A stretch of 64,000 nt of DNA from CAMPKL01 sp963805925 (lineage in GTDB: Bacteria; Acidobacteriota; Terriglobia; Bryobacterales; UBA6623): NCBI GenBank assembly GCA_963805925.1, contig CAWDWB010000003.1, positions 930,001 through 994,000 of the forward strand, in the 5' to 3' direction. Every line of letters begins with the position of its first letter. Position 1 is the first letter of the stretch. This document shows positions 48,547 through 56,829 of the stretch, piece by piece. The notes under the pieces were generated by a model. It was not told the DNA's origin. It saw only the letters and a program-made list of their open reading frames with translations, and searched no databases. Made by a program: the position numbers and the translations under genes.

Positions 48547-50706
48547 ATGCAAATCAACACCATTCCGACGCGGGCCGCGGCAGCGATAGCGCTACTAGCC
48601 GCCGCCGGAACCGTCTCTCTGTCGGCCCAAACGCCTGCCCAGGCTGAATTCGACCAGCATATCGCCCCGCTGCTGACCCAATACTGCATCAGCTGTCACA
48701 GTGAAGCCGCGGCCAGCTCCGACGTCCGGCTCGATTACCCAACAGAGGCTGCGGCCCGCCAAGTCGCTTCGACCGACGACGGCTTCTGGGACAGAGTCGC
48801 TACCGCGGTGTCTACAAAACGGATGCCGCCCTCCTTCGCTCTAGCCCAACCGACCAACGACGAGCGAGCAGTCTTGGCGGCTTGGATTAACCGCAACCTG
48901 CTGACGGCCAACGGAGAACCCGACCCCGGCCCCTTCATGGCGCCTCGCCTCAACAACCGGCAATACGCCAACTCGGTCCGTGATCTCCTCTATCTTCCCG
49001 ACGACTATGACGCCGCCGCAGATTTCCCTCCCGACGAGCGCGGCGACGGCTTCGACAACAACGCCGGCACGCTCACCATTTCGCCGTTGTTAATCGAGAG
49101 CTACTTGGCTGCGGTCGAAAAGGCCACCGTCGAGGCGTTGGGGCTCGATCCGAAGAAGACCGCCCAAGCAAAAGACGCCACACTGCCGGCTAAGAACAAG
49201 CTCAACGAACCCAGCGCCGGCTTGCGGGTCGACTTCGCCGACCGCCAACAGAAGATCCGCCTCAACATGGAGGTCTTCGCGCCGCGGGCCTTTCGGCGGC
49301 CGGTGACGTCGGAAGAAATCGACGGACTCATGAAGTTCGCGGCGCTGTCGTTCGCCCACGCCGGCGAATCCTACGACCAGGCCACCGGACTGGCGATCCG
49401 CGCGGCGTTGATGTCGCCCGAGTTCCTGTTCCGTATCGAGCGCGATCCGCACCCGGACGGTACCGGCAAGGTTTTCGAGATTACCGAGTATCAGTTGGCC
49501 TCGCGGCTCTCCTATTTCCTGTGGAGCACAATGCCGGACGACGAACTCTACATCGCCGCCCGAGACAACAAACTGCGCGCGACGCTCGACGAGCAGCTCG
49601 CCCGCATGTTGCAAGACCCCAGGGCGATCTCGCTGACCAAGGACTTCCTCGGACAGTGGCTCGAAATACGAGGAATGCGCGAAACCGCCAACGCTCCCGA
49701 GTCGCTGCTGGATTCGATGCAGGGCGAGACCGAACATTTCTTCGATTACATCGTGCGCAACGACCGCAGCATCATGGAGTTCCTCGATGCGGACTACACC
49801 TTCGTCAACGAAGAACTCGCCACGCTCTACGGCATTCCCGGAGTCGCCGGCGAGGAGTTCCAAAAGGTATCCGTCGACCGCGCCCAGCGCGGCGGCATCT
49901 TCACCCAGGCCAGCTTCCTTACCCTGACTTCCAAACCCCTCGGGATCTCCCGCCGCACTTCGCCCGTACTGCGCGGCAAGTGGATTCTCGAGAATATCTT
50001 CAACGAAACGATTCCGCCCCCGCCCCCCAACGTGCCGCAGATCGAATTCGATCCCAACAAGGAACTCAAAGGCACCGTCCGCCAGATCTTCGAGCAACAC
50101 AGCGTCAATCCGAACTGCGCCGTTTGCCATAAGCGTATGGACCCCTACGGCTTCGCGCTGGAGAACTATGACGGCTACGGCGCTTGGCGTCAACAAGACA
50201 ACCACGTGGATGTCGACCCTTCTGGCGAGATTAACGGTACGGCTTTTCAGACGCCCGTCGAGTTCCGCGCCATCCTGGCCGAACGGCAAGACGACTTCCG
50301 CCGCGCCGTCGTTCGCAAGGTCTTGAGCTACGCGCTAGGCCGAGGCATCCAAAGCTACGACCGGTCCGCCATCGAGGAAATCTGCGCGGCGGTCAAAGCC
50401 GACGGCGACCGCTTCTCAAGCGTGATTCGCAACGTGGTCCGAAGCTATCCGTTCCAACACGCCCGGGGCATGAAGGGAAGGACCGCGGAGGACCTGCCCA
50501 AAGAAACGACCTGGTACCATCCCGTGCCCGACCATCCCTATTTCGTATCCCCGCCTGAAACGGAAGAAGAGATCGCCGCGCGAAAGGCCTTTGTCGCTCA
50601 ATTGCGAGCGCAAAAGGCGGCGGAAGCTGCCGCGGCAGATCAGCAGCCGAACGCGGACGATGAAACGCCGGCGGCGGCGCCCACGGCGCCCGAGGGAGTC
50701 AAATGA
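48547..50706 (+). CDS. DUF1587/1595/1592/1588/1585 secreted diheme cytochrome, copy 1
   Basis: A 719-residue exported protein (signal IPTRAAAAIALLAAAGTVSL). Heme-binding CxxCH motifs occur at C47 (QYCISCH) and C524 (CAVCH, near HKRMDPYGFALENYDGYGAW). Domains in order: cytochrome-like N-terminus; DUF1587 (APRLNNRQYANSVRDLLYLP); DUF1595 (FAPRAFRRPVTSEEIDGLMK); DUF1592 (RAALMSPEFLFRIERDPHPD, YQLASRLSYFLWSTMPDDEL); DUF1588 (GIFTQASFLTLTSKPLGISR); DUF1585 (VVRKVLSYALGRGIQSYDRS). Such proteins occur with DUF1552 partners in Planctomycetes and Acidobacteria; function unknown, probably periplasmic redox. The next gene, a DUF1552 protein, overlaps by ATGA. ATG 48547 is chosen at the signal peptide. 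The insert between DUF1587 and DUF1595 is shorter than in copy 2. Confidence 0.92.
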   Translation: MQINTIPTRAAAAIALLAAAGTVSLSAQTPAQAEFDQHIAPLLTQYCISCHSEAAASSDVRLDYPTEAAARQVASTDDGFWDRVATAVSTKRMPPSFALAQPTNDERAVLAAWINRNLLTANGEPDPGPFMAPRLNNRQYANSVRDLLYLPDDYDAAADFPPDERGDGFDNNAGTLTISPLLIESYLAAVEKATVEALGLDPKKTAQAKDATLPAKNKLNEPSAGLRVDFADRQQKIRLNMEVFAPRAFRRPVTSEEIDGLMKFAALSFAHAGESYDQATGLAIRAALMSPEFLFRIERDPHPDGTGKVFEITEYQLASRLSYFLWSTMPDDELYIAARDNKLRATLDEQLARMLQDPRAISLTKDFLGQWLEIRGMRETANAPESLLDSMQGETEHFFDYIVRNDRSIMEFLDADYTFVNEELATLYGIPGVAGEEFQKVSVDRAQRGGIFTQASFLTLTSKPLGISRRTSPVLRGKWILENIFNETIPPPPPNVPQIEFDPNKELKGTVRQIFEQHSVNPNCAVCHKRMDPYGFALENYDGYGAWRQQDNHVDVDPSGEINGTAFQTPVEFRAILAERQDDFRRAVVRKVLSYALGRGIQSYDRSAIEEICAAVKADGDRFSSVIRNVVRSYPFQHARGMKGRTAEDLPKETTWYHPVPDHPYFVSPPETEEEIAARKAFVAQLRAQKAAEAAAADQQPNADDETPAAAPTAPEGVK

Positions 50707-52097
50707 TGCGACAACCATTACAGCGGAGAGCGTTCCTCAGAGGCCTAGGCAACATCGCCATCGGCTTGCCCTTGCTGGAGGCCATGATCCCGAGCAGCAT
50801 CATCGGCTCCGCCGAGGCTGCAGAGCGCGCCCAGCAAGTCCAGGCGAGCAACCGCCTGCTGATCCTTTACTACCCCAACGGCATCCACACGCCGAACTGG
50901 TATCCCGAAGCGCCCGAGAACGAAGTTCTCAATCCGCTTGCGCCGCTCGAATATACGGACTACGAACTGACCCCTTCTCTGAAGCCGCTCGCCCGCCATC
51001 GCGACGACTTCCTGCTCATCGACGGACTCAGCGTCCCGCTCGCCAAGCTCGACAAGGCAGGCGATCACGCCAAGGCGGGGTCTTGCTACTTGACCGGTGC
51101 GCACATCCGCATGACGGCGACCGACGACATTCAAGCCGGCATCTCCGCCGACCAAGTCATCGCCAACGCCATCGGACATCAGACCCGCTTCCCCTCCCTC
51201 GAACTCGGTCTCGACTACGGCCGCATGGAAGGCGGCTGCGACCCCGGCTACGCCTGCATCTATTCCAACAACGTTTCCTGGAAGAGCGAGACGACGCCCG
51301 CCATCAAAGAAGTCAACCCGCGCATCGTCTTCGACCGTCTCTTTGGGCATGCCGTGCAGTACGACCATGACGCCGAGAAGCGCGACCAGCAAGAAACTTA
51401 CAACCGCAGCATCCTCGACTACACGCGCGAGAGCCTCGGCCGCATCCATGCGCAGCTAGGCGTCAACGACCGTCTCCGCGTCGACGAATATCTCACCTCG
51501 ATCCGCGAGATCGAGCGCCGCCTCGACGCGCCGCCCTCCGACGTCAAGCTGCCCGAAGGCATTGTGCGCCCAACCCGCGTGCCCGAATCGTTCAAAGAGC
51601 ACTTCCAACTGATGGCCGACCTGCAGATTCTGGCCGTCCGCCAAGACGTCGCGCGCGTCAGCACGTTCATGCTGGGCGTCGAGCAGAGCCGCCGCACCTA
51701 CCCCGAGATCGGCATTCCCGAAGAGCACCACGGTCTGACCCACCACGCCGGCAACCCGGAAAAGATCGCCAAAGTCTGCCAGATCGATAACTACTGCGTC
51801 GAACAGTTCTCGTACTTCCTTGACAAGATGAAGGCCGTCCAAGAAGGCGACAAGACGCTGCTCGACAATTCGATGGTGCTGCTGGGCAACGGCAACGGCG
51901 ACGCCGCCAAGCACGACCACGAGCGTTGCATGACCCTGCTTGCCGGAAGAGGCGGCGGAACGCTTTCTCCGGGACGCTACCTCAAGTACGACAGCGTCGT
52001 CATGTCCAACCTCTGGCTCTCGCTCATGGACCGCATGGGCGTCGAAGTCGAACGCCACGGCGACAGCACAGGCCGCCTCACCCGCCTCAGCGTCTAG
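50703..52097 (+). CDS. DUF1552 secreted protein, copy 1
   Basis: A 464-residue Tat/Sec-exported protein beginning MMRQPLQRRAFLRGLGNIAI, with twin Arg and a hydrophobic stretch. The DUF1552 domain contains YYPNGIHTPNWYPEAPENEV, LLIDGLSVPLAKLDKAGDHA, GVEQSRRTYPEIGIPEEHHG and LLGNGNGDAAKHDHERCMTL. The last resembles the GxG...HDHE turn of DUF1501/alkaline-phosphatase-like proteins. It is predicted to work with the diheme protein encoded just upstream (ATGA overlap). A GAGGGAG ribosome-binding site precedes both possible ATG codons (50703, 50706). Confidence 0.9.
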   Translation: MMRQPLQRRAFLRGLGNIAIGLPLLEAMIPSSIIGSAEAAERAQQVQASNRLLILYYPNGIHTPNWYPEAPENEVLNPLAPLEYTDYELTPSLKPLARHRDDFLLIDGLSVPLAKLDKAGDHAKAGSCYLTGAHIRMTATDDIQAGISADQVIANAIGHQTRFPSLELGLDYGRMEGGCDPGYACIYSNNVSWKSETTPAIKEVNPRIVFDRLFGHAVQYDHDAEKRDQQETYNRSILDYTRESLGRIHAQLGVNDRLRVDEYLTSIREIERRLDAPPSDVKLPEGIVRPTRVPESFKEHFQLMADLQILAVRQDVARVSTFMLGVEQSRRTYPEIGIPEEHHGLTHHAGNPEKIAKVCQIDNYCVEQFSYFLDKMKAVQEGDKTLLDNSMVLLGNGNGDAAKHDHERCMTLLAGRGGGTLSPGRYLKYDSVVMSNLWLSLMDRMGVEVERHGDSTGRLTRLSV

Positions 52098-52472
52098 ACC
52101 GCTTGACACGGGGTGCTATACCTAAAAGCAGAAGGTCCCTGGCTAGGCGAGATACGGCCAGGGGCGCCGCTGCAGCGGTTACAGGGTCTCGGGCGCGCGG
52201 TCAAAGCCAGAAGAGCCGCAGCGTAAGAGCGAAACAGAAACTAGGGTCGACCCAAAGACATCTCCGGTTCCCCGCTTGGAAGGGAATCCGCCCGCCGTTC
52301 GGCGGGCTTTCTTGTTTTACGGCAAGAAGGCCCGTCGGGCGACTAGGTTTCCAGGGGACAGCCATCCTTGGCTGTCCACGATCACGCCAACTCGACAACT
52401 CCCCAGCCCAAGGTCCATCTCAATGCCAAGCTGCGCCTTCACCGCGCTCGGGATTGGGCTCATACTAATTCC
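52098..52472. other. Non-coding gap with several stable hairpins
   Basis: No credible gene in this 375-base gap. Stem-loops on the plus strand: CCCTGGC/GCCAGGG (52137-52143 with 52157-52163), CCGC/GCGG around TGCA (52167-52178), the palindrome GGGTCGACCC (52244-52253), and a rho-independent terminator (52290-52318). A TTGACA hexamer lies at 52103-52108, but no matching -10 is seen at 16-18 bases. The set could be a small structured RNA or simply a long 3' UTR of the DUF1552 gene. Confidence 0.5.
52290..52318 (+). terminator. Rho-independent terminator after the first cytochrome/DUF1552 unit
   Basis: Stem GCCCGCC (52290-52296), loop GTTC, stem GGCGGGC (52301-52307), then TTTCTTGTTTT. A 7-bp GC-rich hairpin with a U-tract is a strong intrinsic terminator for the plus strand. 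Confidence 0.88.
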
Positions 52473-52862
52473 ATGATGACCCGCACTGCCGCACTATCCC
52501 TCGCCTTCGCCGCCTTGCTCGCATTCGCAGGCCTGCAATTCGCCTTCGCCCAAGAGCATCACCACGGCGCCGAGAAAACCTTCGTCGGCCATGTCGTCGA
52601 CGTTGCCTGTTACGTCAGTCATGGCGAGATCGGCGAAGCGCACCGCCAATGCGCCGAAACCTGCGCCAAGGCCGGCATCCCCCTGGCCATCCTCGACCAG
52701 CAAACCGGTACTCTCTATCTGCCCCTTGCCAAGAACCACCACGAACCGGCCAACAACGAACTGATGGCCTTCGTCGAAAAGGACGTCCGCGTCACCGGCA
52801 CGGTCACCGAAAAAGACGGACTCAAGACCATCATCATCGAGTCCATCGCCGCCGCCAACTAG
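52473..52862 (+). CDS. Small secreted His/Cys-containing protein
   Basis: A 129-residue exported protein with a signal peptide (MTRTAALSLAFAALLAFAGL, cleaved near AFAQ). The mature N-terminus is EHHHGAEKTFVGHVVDVACY. Three cysteines follow the pattern VACY ... QCAETCAKAG, then a beta-rich tail with LYLPLAKNHHEPANNELMAF and VRVTGTVTEKDGLKTIIIES. I do not recognise a named family. The His cluster and cysteines suggest metal or heme contact. It lies between two cytochrome/DUF1552 modules, so it may belong to the same system. ATG 52473 or 52476 could be the start; no strong ribosome-binding site is visible. Confidence 0.75.
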   Translation: MMTRTAALSLAFAALLAFAGLQFAFAQEHHHGAEKTFVGHVVDVACYVSHGEIGEAHRQCAETCAKAGIPLAILDQQTGTLYLPLAKNHHEPANNELMAFVEKDVRVTGTVTEKDGLKTIIIESIAAAN

Positions 52863-53027
52863 GTTTACAGCGGTTGGCCTCCGAAGCCCGTGTAGTCGCT
52901 TGGTTGCTTCGCGACACCATTGCCGACGCCGAATGTGCGAACGCGACTGCGCTACAATGCGCCCGGACCCCAAGACGGAGAGACCCGTTCCCGGCGCCAG
53001 CGACGCCGAGGCGGCAGCAGGCAGCGT

Positions 53028-55448
53028 ATGACCAAGTCGAAGTCATTCCTTCGAGCACAAGAAAGAGTCCTCGCGGCGGCGGCGTTATTGTTTGCCGTAC
53101 CGGTATGGGCGCAACAGACTGCGTCGGCGCCTTCCCCCAACGCGAGCCAGCGCCAGTTCCTCGATCAATACTGCGCGACTTGCCACAACGAAAGCCTGAA
53201 GACTGCCGGCCTTGATCTCGTTCAGGCCGACTTGTCCAGCCTCGGCGCCCAATCCGAACTGTGGGAGAACGTCGCCCGCAGGCTGCACACCAGCGCCATG
53301 CCGCCTCCCGGCGCCCTGCAGCCCGCTGAGGCCGATCGTCAGGCGATTTTGACCTGGCTGGACACATCGCTCGATGCCGCGGCGGCAGCGAACGTCAATC
53401 CGGGGCGCACCGAAACGCTGCGCCGCCTGAATCGAACCGAGTATCAGAACTCCATCCGCGATCTGCTGGCGCTCGACATCGACGCCGCAGCGCTATTGCC
53501 GGCCGATGAAAGTGGGCATGGCTTCGACAACGTCAACGTCGGCGATCTGTCGCCCACGCTGCTCAACCGCTACATCTCAGCCGCCCAGAAGATCAGCCGC
53601 CTGGCGGTCGGCGCCACGCAGTCTTTACAGAGCGACATTTTTCAGGTCGCTGCCGATCTCACCCAGGAGGATCGCCTGCCGGGTCTTCCGCTGGGCACCC
53701 GCGGCGGCCTGTCGACGCCCTATACCTTCCCGCAGGACGGCGAGTACGACATCCAGATTTTTCTCTCGCGCAATTTCACGGGCGAAGTCAGCGGCTTGCG
53801 CGAAGACCGTCCGCACGAGCTGCTTGTGCTGCTCGACCGCAAGCCGGTTAAGACCTTCACCATCCAGAAGCCGCCCAACGGCGACGACACGCTGCTCGAT
53901 AAGGACTTGAAAGTGCGCGTCGGAGTCGACGCCGGTCCGCACGACCTCGCCGTCACCTTCGTCAAAGAGGGCTCATCGCTGAGCGACTCGCTTCGCCAGC
54001 CGCCGGAAGCCCTCTACAACGACCGCCGGTATCCGCGTACGACGCCCGGCATCAATATGGTTTCGGTGACCGGCCCTTACGCAGCCCGCGGCGCCGGAGA
54101 CACGCCGAGCCGCCGCCGCTTGTTCGTCTGTCGGCCGGCCGGAGAGGACAAGAGCCAGGAAGACGTCTGCGCCGCCGAGATTCTCGCAACGCTCATGCGC
54201 CGCGCCTACCGACGGCCGATCGCCGACGGGGAAGTTGACGGACCGCTGGCCTTCTATCGCAAGGGTCGCGCCGAAGGCGACTTTGACGCCGGCATCGCCA
54301 TGGCGCTCTCTGCCGTGCTCGCCAACCCGGAGTTCCTGTTCCGCGTAGAAACCGATCCCGCGGGCGTTCCGGCCAACGGCGTCTACCGCGTCAGCGATCT
54401 GGAGTTAGCGTCGCGGCTGTCGTTTTTCCTGTGGAGCAGCATTCCTGACGATGAGTTGCTCGACGCCGCCGTCCAGGGCAAGCTCTCTCACCCGGCGGAG
54501 TTCGAAAAGCAGGCTCGCCGGATGCTCGCCGATCCCCGCTCGTCTAATCTAGCGACCAATTTTGCCGGGCAATGGCTGCGGTTGCGCAACATTGACGCTG
54601 TCACCCCCAGCACGAATATCTTCCGGGACTTCGACGACAACCTGCGACAAGCCTTCCGCAAGGAAACCGAACTGTTCTTCGACAGCGTACTGCGCGAGGA
54701 TCGCAGCATCCGTACGTTCATCCAGTCGGACTACACATTCCTCAATGAACGCTTAGCCAAGCACTACGGAATTCCCCACGTTTACGGAAGCCGCTTCCGC
54801 CGCGTGACTCTTGCCCCTGAAAGCAAGCGCGGCGGCCTGTTGCGACAGGGCAGCGTGTTGTCGGTCACCTCCTATGCGACACGGACATCGCCCGTGCTGC
54901 GCGGCGTGTTCGTGCTGAGCAACGTCCTGGGCGCGCCTCCTCCTCCTCCTCCTCCGAATGTGCCGGCGCTTGACGAGAGTACGATGGCGGCCAACTTGCC
55001 GATGCGCGAGAGATTGGCCGCACACCGCAGCAACGCCGCCTGCGCCAGCTGCCATCGGACGATCGATCCGGCGGGCTTCCCGCTGGAGAACTTTAACGCC
55101 ATCGGACAGTGGCGTGACTTGGAAGTGGACGAGAAACCCGTCGATGCTTCGGGAGCTTTACCCGGCGCTGGGGAGTTTCGAGGAATCGACGGGCTCGAAG
55201 CCGCGCTGCTGGCGCGGCCGGAATTATTCGCGACAACGCTAACCGAGAAGCTGATGACGTTCGCGCTTGGGCGAGGCGTGGAGTACTACGATGCGCCGGC
55301 CGTCCGTAAGATTGTCAGAGACGCCGGGCAGGACGACTACCGTTTTTCTTCGCTGATTCTGGGAATCGTCAACAGCGTTCCATTTCAAATGCGCCGCGCT
55401 GAAATGAATGAATCGTCGGCGTCGCCTACGATTGCAGAGAACCAGTAA
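53028..55448 (+). CDS. DUF1587/1592/1588/1585 secreted diheme cytochrome, copy 2
   Basis: An 806-residue paralogue of the gene at 48547, with a signal peptide (RVLAAAALLFAVPVWAQQ). CxxCH motifs are at C49 (QYCATCH) and C672 (CASCH, in the DPAGFPLENFNAIGQW context). Order: cytochrome-like; DUF1587 (TLRRLNRTEYQNSIRDLLAL); a beta-rich insert (LPLGTRGGLSTPYTFPQDGE, DIQIFLSRNFTGEVSGLRED) absent or reduced in copy 1; DUF1595 (LMRRAYRRPIADGEVDGPLA); DUF1592 (VLANPEFLFRVETDPAGVPA); DUF1588 with a seven-proline run before NVPALDE; DUF1585 (EKLMTFALGRGVEYYDAPAV). It is followed 20 bases later by a second DUF1552 gene. ATG 53028 is chosen at the signal peptide. Confidence 0.93.
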   Translation: MTKSKSFLRAQERVLAAAALLFAVPVWAQQTASAPSPNASQRQFLDQYCATCHNESLKTAGLDLVQADLSSLGAQSELWENVARRLHTSAMPPPGALQPAEADRQAILTWLDTSLDAAAAANVNPGRTETLRRLNRTEYQNSIRDLLALDIDAAALLPADESGHGFDNVNVGDLSPTLLNRYISAAQKISRLAVGATQSLQSDIFQVAADLTQEDRLPGLPLGTRGGLSTPYTFPQDGEYDIQIFLSRNFTGEVSGLREDRPHELLVLLDRKPVKTFTIQKPPNGDDTLLDKDLKVRVGVDAGPHDLAVTFVKEGSSLSDSLRQPPEALYNDRRYPRTTPGINMVSVTGPYAARGAGDTPSRRRLFVCRPAGEDKSQEDVCAAEILATLMRRAYRRPIADGEVDGPLAFYRKGRAEGDFDAGIAMALSAVLANPEFLFRVETDPAGVPANGVYRVSDLELASRLSFFLWSSIPDDELLDAAVQGKLSHPAEFEKQARRMLADPRSSNLATNFAGQWLRLRNIDAVTPSTNIFRDFDDNLRQAFRKETELFFDSVLREDRSIRTFIQSDYTFLNERLAKHYGIPHVYGSRFRRVTLAPESKRGGLLRQGSVLSVTSYATRTSPVLRGVFVLSNVLGAPPPPPPPNVPALDESTMAANLPMRERLAAHRSNAACASCHRTIDPAGFPLENFNAIGQWRDLEVDEKPVDASGALPGAGEFRGIDGLEAALLARPELFATTLTEKLMTFALGRGVEYYDAPAVRKIVRDAGQDDYRFSSLILGIVNSVPFQMRRAEMNESSASPTIAENQ

Positions 55449-55468
55449 GAGCAAAGCGGCAGGAGGGC

Positions 55469-56818
55469 ATGATGTTTCTAACCAAGAAAGCGATTCCGAG
55501 GCGGACCTTGCTGAAAAGCGCGCAGGGTGTTCTCGCCCTACCGCTGCTCGATGCCATGATCCCCGCGGCCACCGGGTGGGCAGCGACGCCTGCCAAGCCT
55601 GTGCCCCGGCTTGGATTCGTGTTCATCCCCATGGGCTGCGATCATTCGCGATGGACGCCGCCCGGCGCGACCACGCTCGACGAACTGTCGCCGATCCTGT
55701 CCCCGCTTAAGCCTGTCAAGGATCAGCTCAGCGTGATCACCAACTTGCGGCTGCAGAATGCTTATCCGGGCACGCACGACACCTCGAACTCAGCGTTTTT
55801 GAGCGCGGCGCCGGCCAAGCACACCGAGGGCTCCGACTACTACCTGGGTACGACCGTCGACCAGATCGCGGCCCGCCAGTTAGGCCGCGATACGCAGTTG
55901 GCCTCGCTTGAAATGTCGATGGATTTGAACCCGCTCGCGGGCGCTTGCAACAACGGCTACTCGTGCGTCTATCAGAATTGCCTCTCCTGGTCTTCGCCGA
56001 CAACGCCGCTGCCGTCCGAGGCGCATCCGCGCGTCGTGTTCGAGCGCATGTTCGGCGAGGGCGGCGATGCAGCCACGCGCCGCTCGGCGCTGCTCAAACG
56101 CGAAAGCTTGCTGGACTCGTTCACCGGAAGCATCGCCAAGATCAAGGGACGCGTGGGCGCCGCCGATCGTGCGCGCTTGGATCACTACATCGAGAGCGTC
56201 CGCCAGGTCGAGCGTGAAATCGAGCGTGCCGAATTGGCGGTAGCCGATAACAAGACGCCCGACCTCGATCGGCCCGTCGGGGTGCCCGCGGAGTTCGCCG
56301 ACCACGCCAAGCTCATGTTCGACTTGCAGATTCTGGCCTTCCAGGCGGATATCACGCGCGTCACGACCTTCCAACTCACACGGGAACAGAGCAACCGCAC
56401 CTATCCCGAGATCGGCGTCGCCGATCCGCATCATCCGGTCAGTCATCACGGCAACGATCCGGTGAAGGTGTTGAAACTCTCCAAAATCAACCAGTTCCAT
56501 GTTTCGCTGTTTTCCGACTTCCTGCAGAGAATGAAGGCCACCCCCGACGGCGACGGCTCTCTGCTCGATCACGCGCTGATTCTCTACGGCAGCGGCATGG
56601 GTAATCCCAGCCTCCACGATCACGAAAACCTGCCCATCATCGTGGCGGGCGGCGCGGCAACCGGTCTCCAGGGCAACCGGCATATTCGCTACGAGCAAGG
56701 AACGAGCTTGGCCAATCTGCACCTCACACTGCTCGACCGCGTCGGCATCCCCATGGATTCGTTCATGGACAGCACCGGGGAAGTCGAAAGCCTGTTCGAA
56801 TTGACCAACGTAGCTTAG
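55469..56818 (+). CDS. DUF1552 secreted protein, copy 2
   Basis: A 449-residue DUF1552 protein starting with a Tat-like signal (MFLTKKAIPRRTLLKSAQGV). Matching motifs to copy 1: FVFIPMGCDHSRWTPPGATT, REQSNRTYPEIGVADPHHPV, and LILYGSGMGNPSLHDHENLP, where the GxG...HDHE turn is shared. AGGAGGG (55461-55467) lies only one base from ATG 55469, so ATG 55472 (four-base spacing) is more likely. It partners the diheme protein upstream, repeating the order of the first module. Confidence 0.9.
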   Translation: MMFLTKKAIPRRTLLKSAQGVLALPLLDAMIPAATGWAATPAKPVPRLGFVFIPMGCDHSRWTPPGATTLDELSPILSPLKPVKDQLSVITNLRLQNAYPGTHDTSNSAFLSAAPAKHTEGSDYYLGTTVDQIAARQLGRDTQLASLEMSMDLNPLAGACNNGYSCVYQNCLSWSSPTTPLPSEAHPRVVFERMFGEGGDAATRRSALLKRESLLDSFTGSIAKIKGRVGAADRARLDHYIESVRQVEREIERAELAVADNKTPDLDRPVGVPAEFADHAKLMFDLQILAFQADITRVTTFQLTREQSNRTYPEIGVADPHHPVSHHGNDPVKVLKLSKINQFHVSLFSDFLQRMKATPDGDGSLLDHALILYGSGMGNPSLHDHENLPIIVAGGAATGLQGNRHIRYEQGTSLANLHLTLLDRVGIPMDSFMDSTGEVESLFELTNVA

Positions 56819-56829
56819 GGAGCACAACT

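Noticed and set aside
49090..50289. 399-codon open frame antisense to the first cytochrome gene
   Set aside because: No recognisable fold; the plus strand encodes clear DUF1592/1588 domains and CxxCH motifs.
50591..51370. 259-codon plus-strand frame across the cytochrome/DUF1552 junction
   Set aside because: Arg/His-rich out-of-frame translation of two real genes.
52119..52250. Known riboswitch classes (c-di-GMP, cobalamin, glycine, TPP) and RNase P or tmRNA in the hairpin-rich gap
   Set aside because: The conserved core sequences of these RNAs are not present; only generic hairpins are seen.
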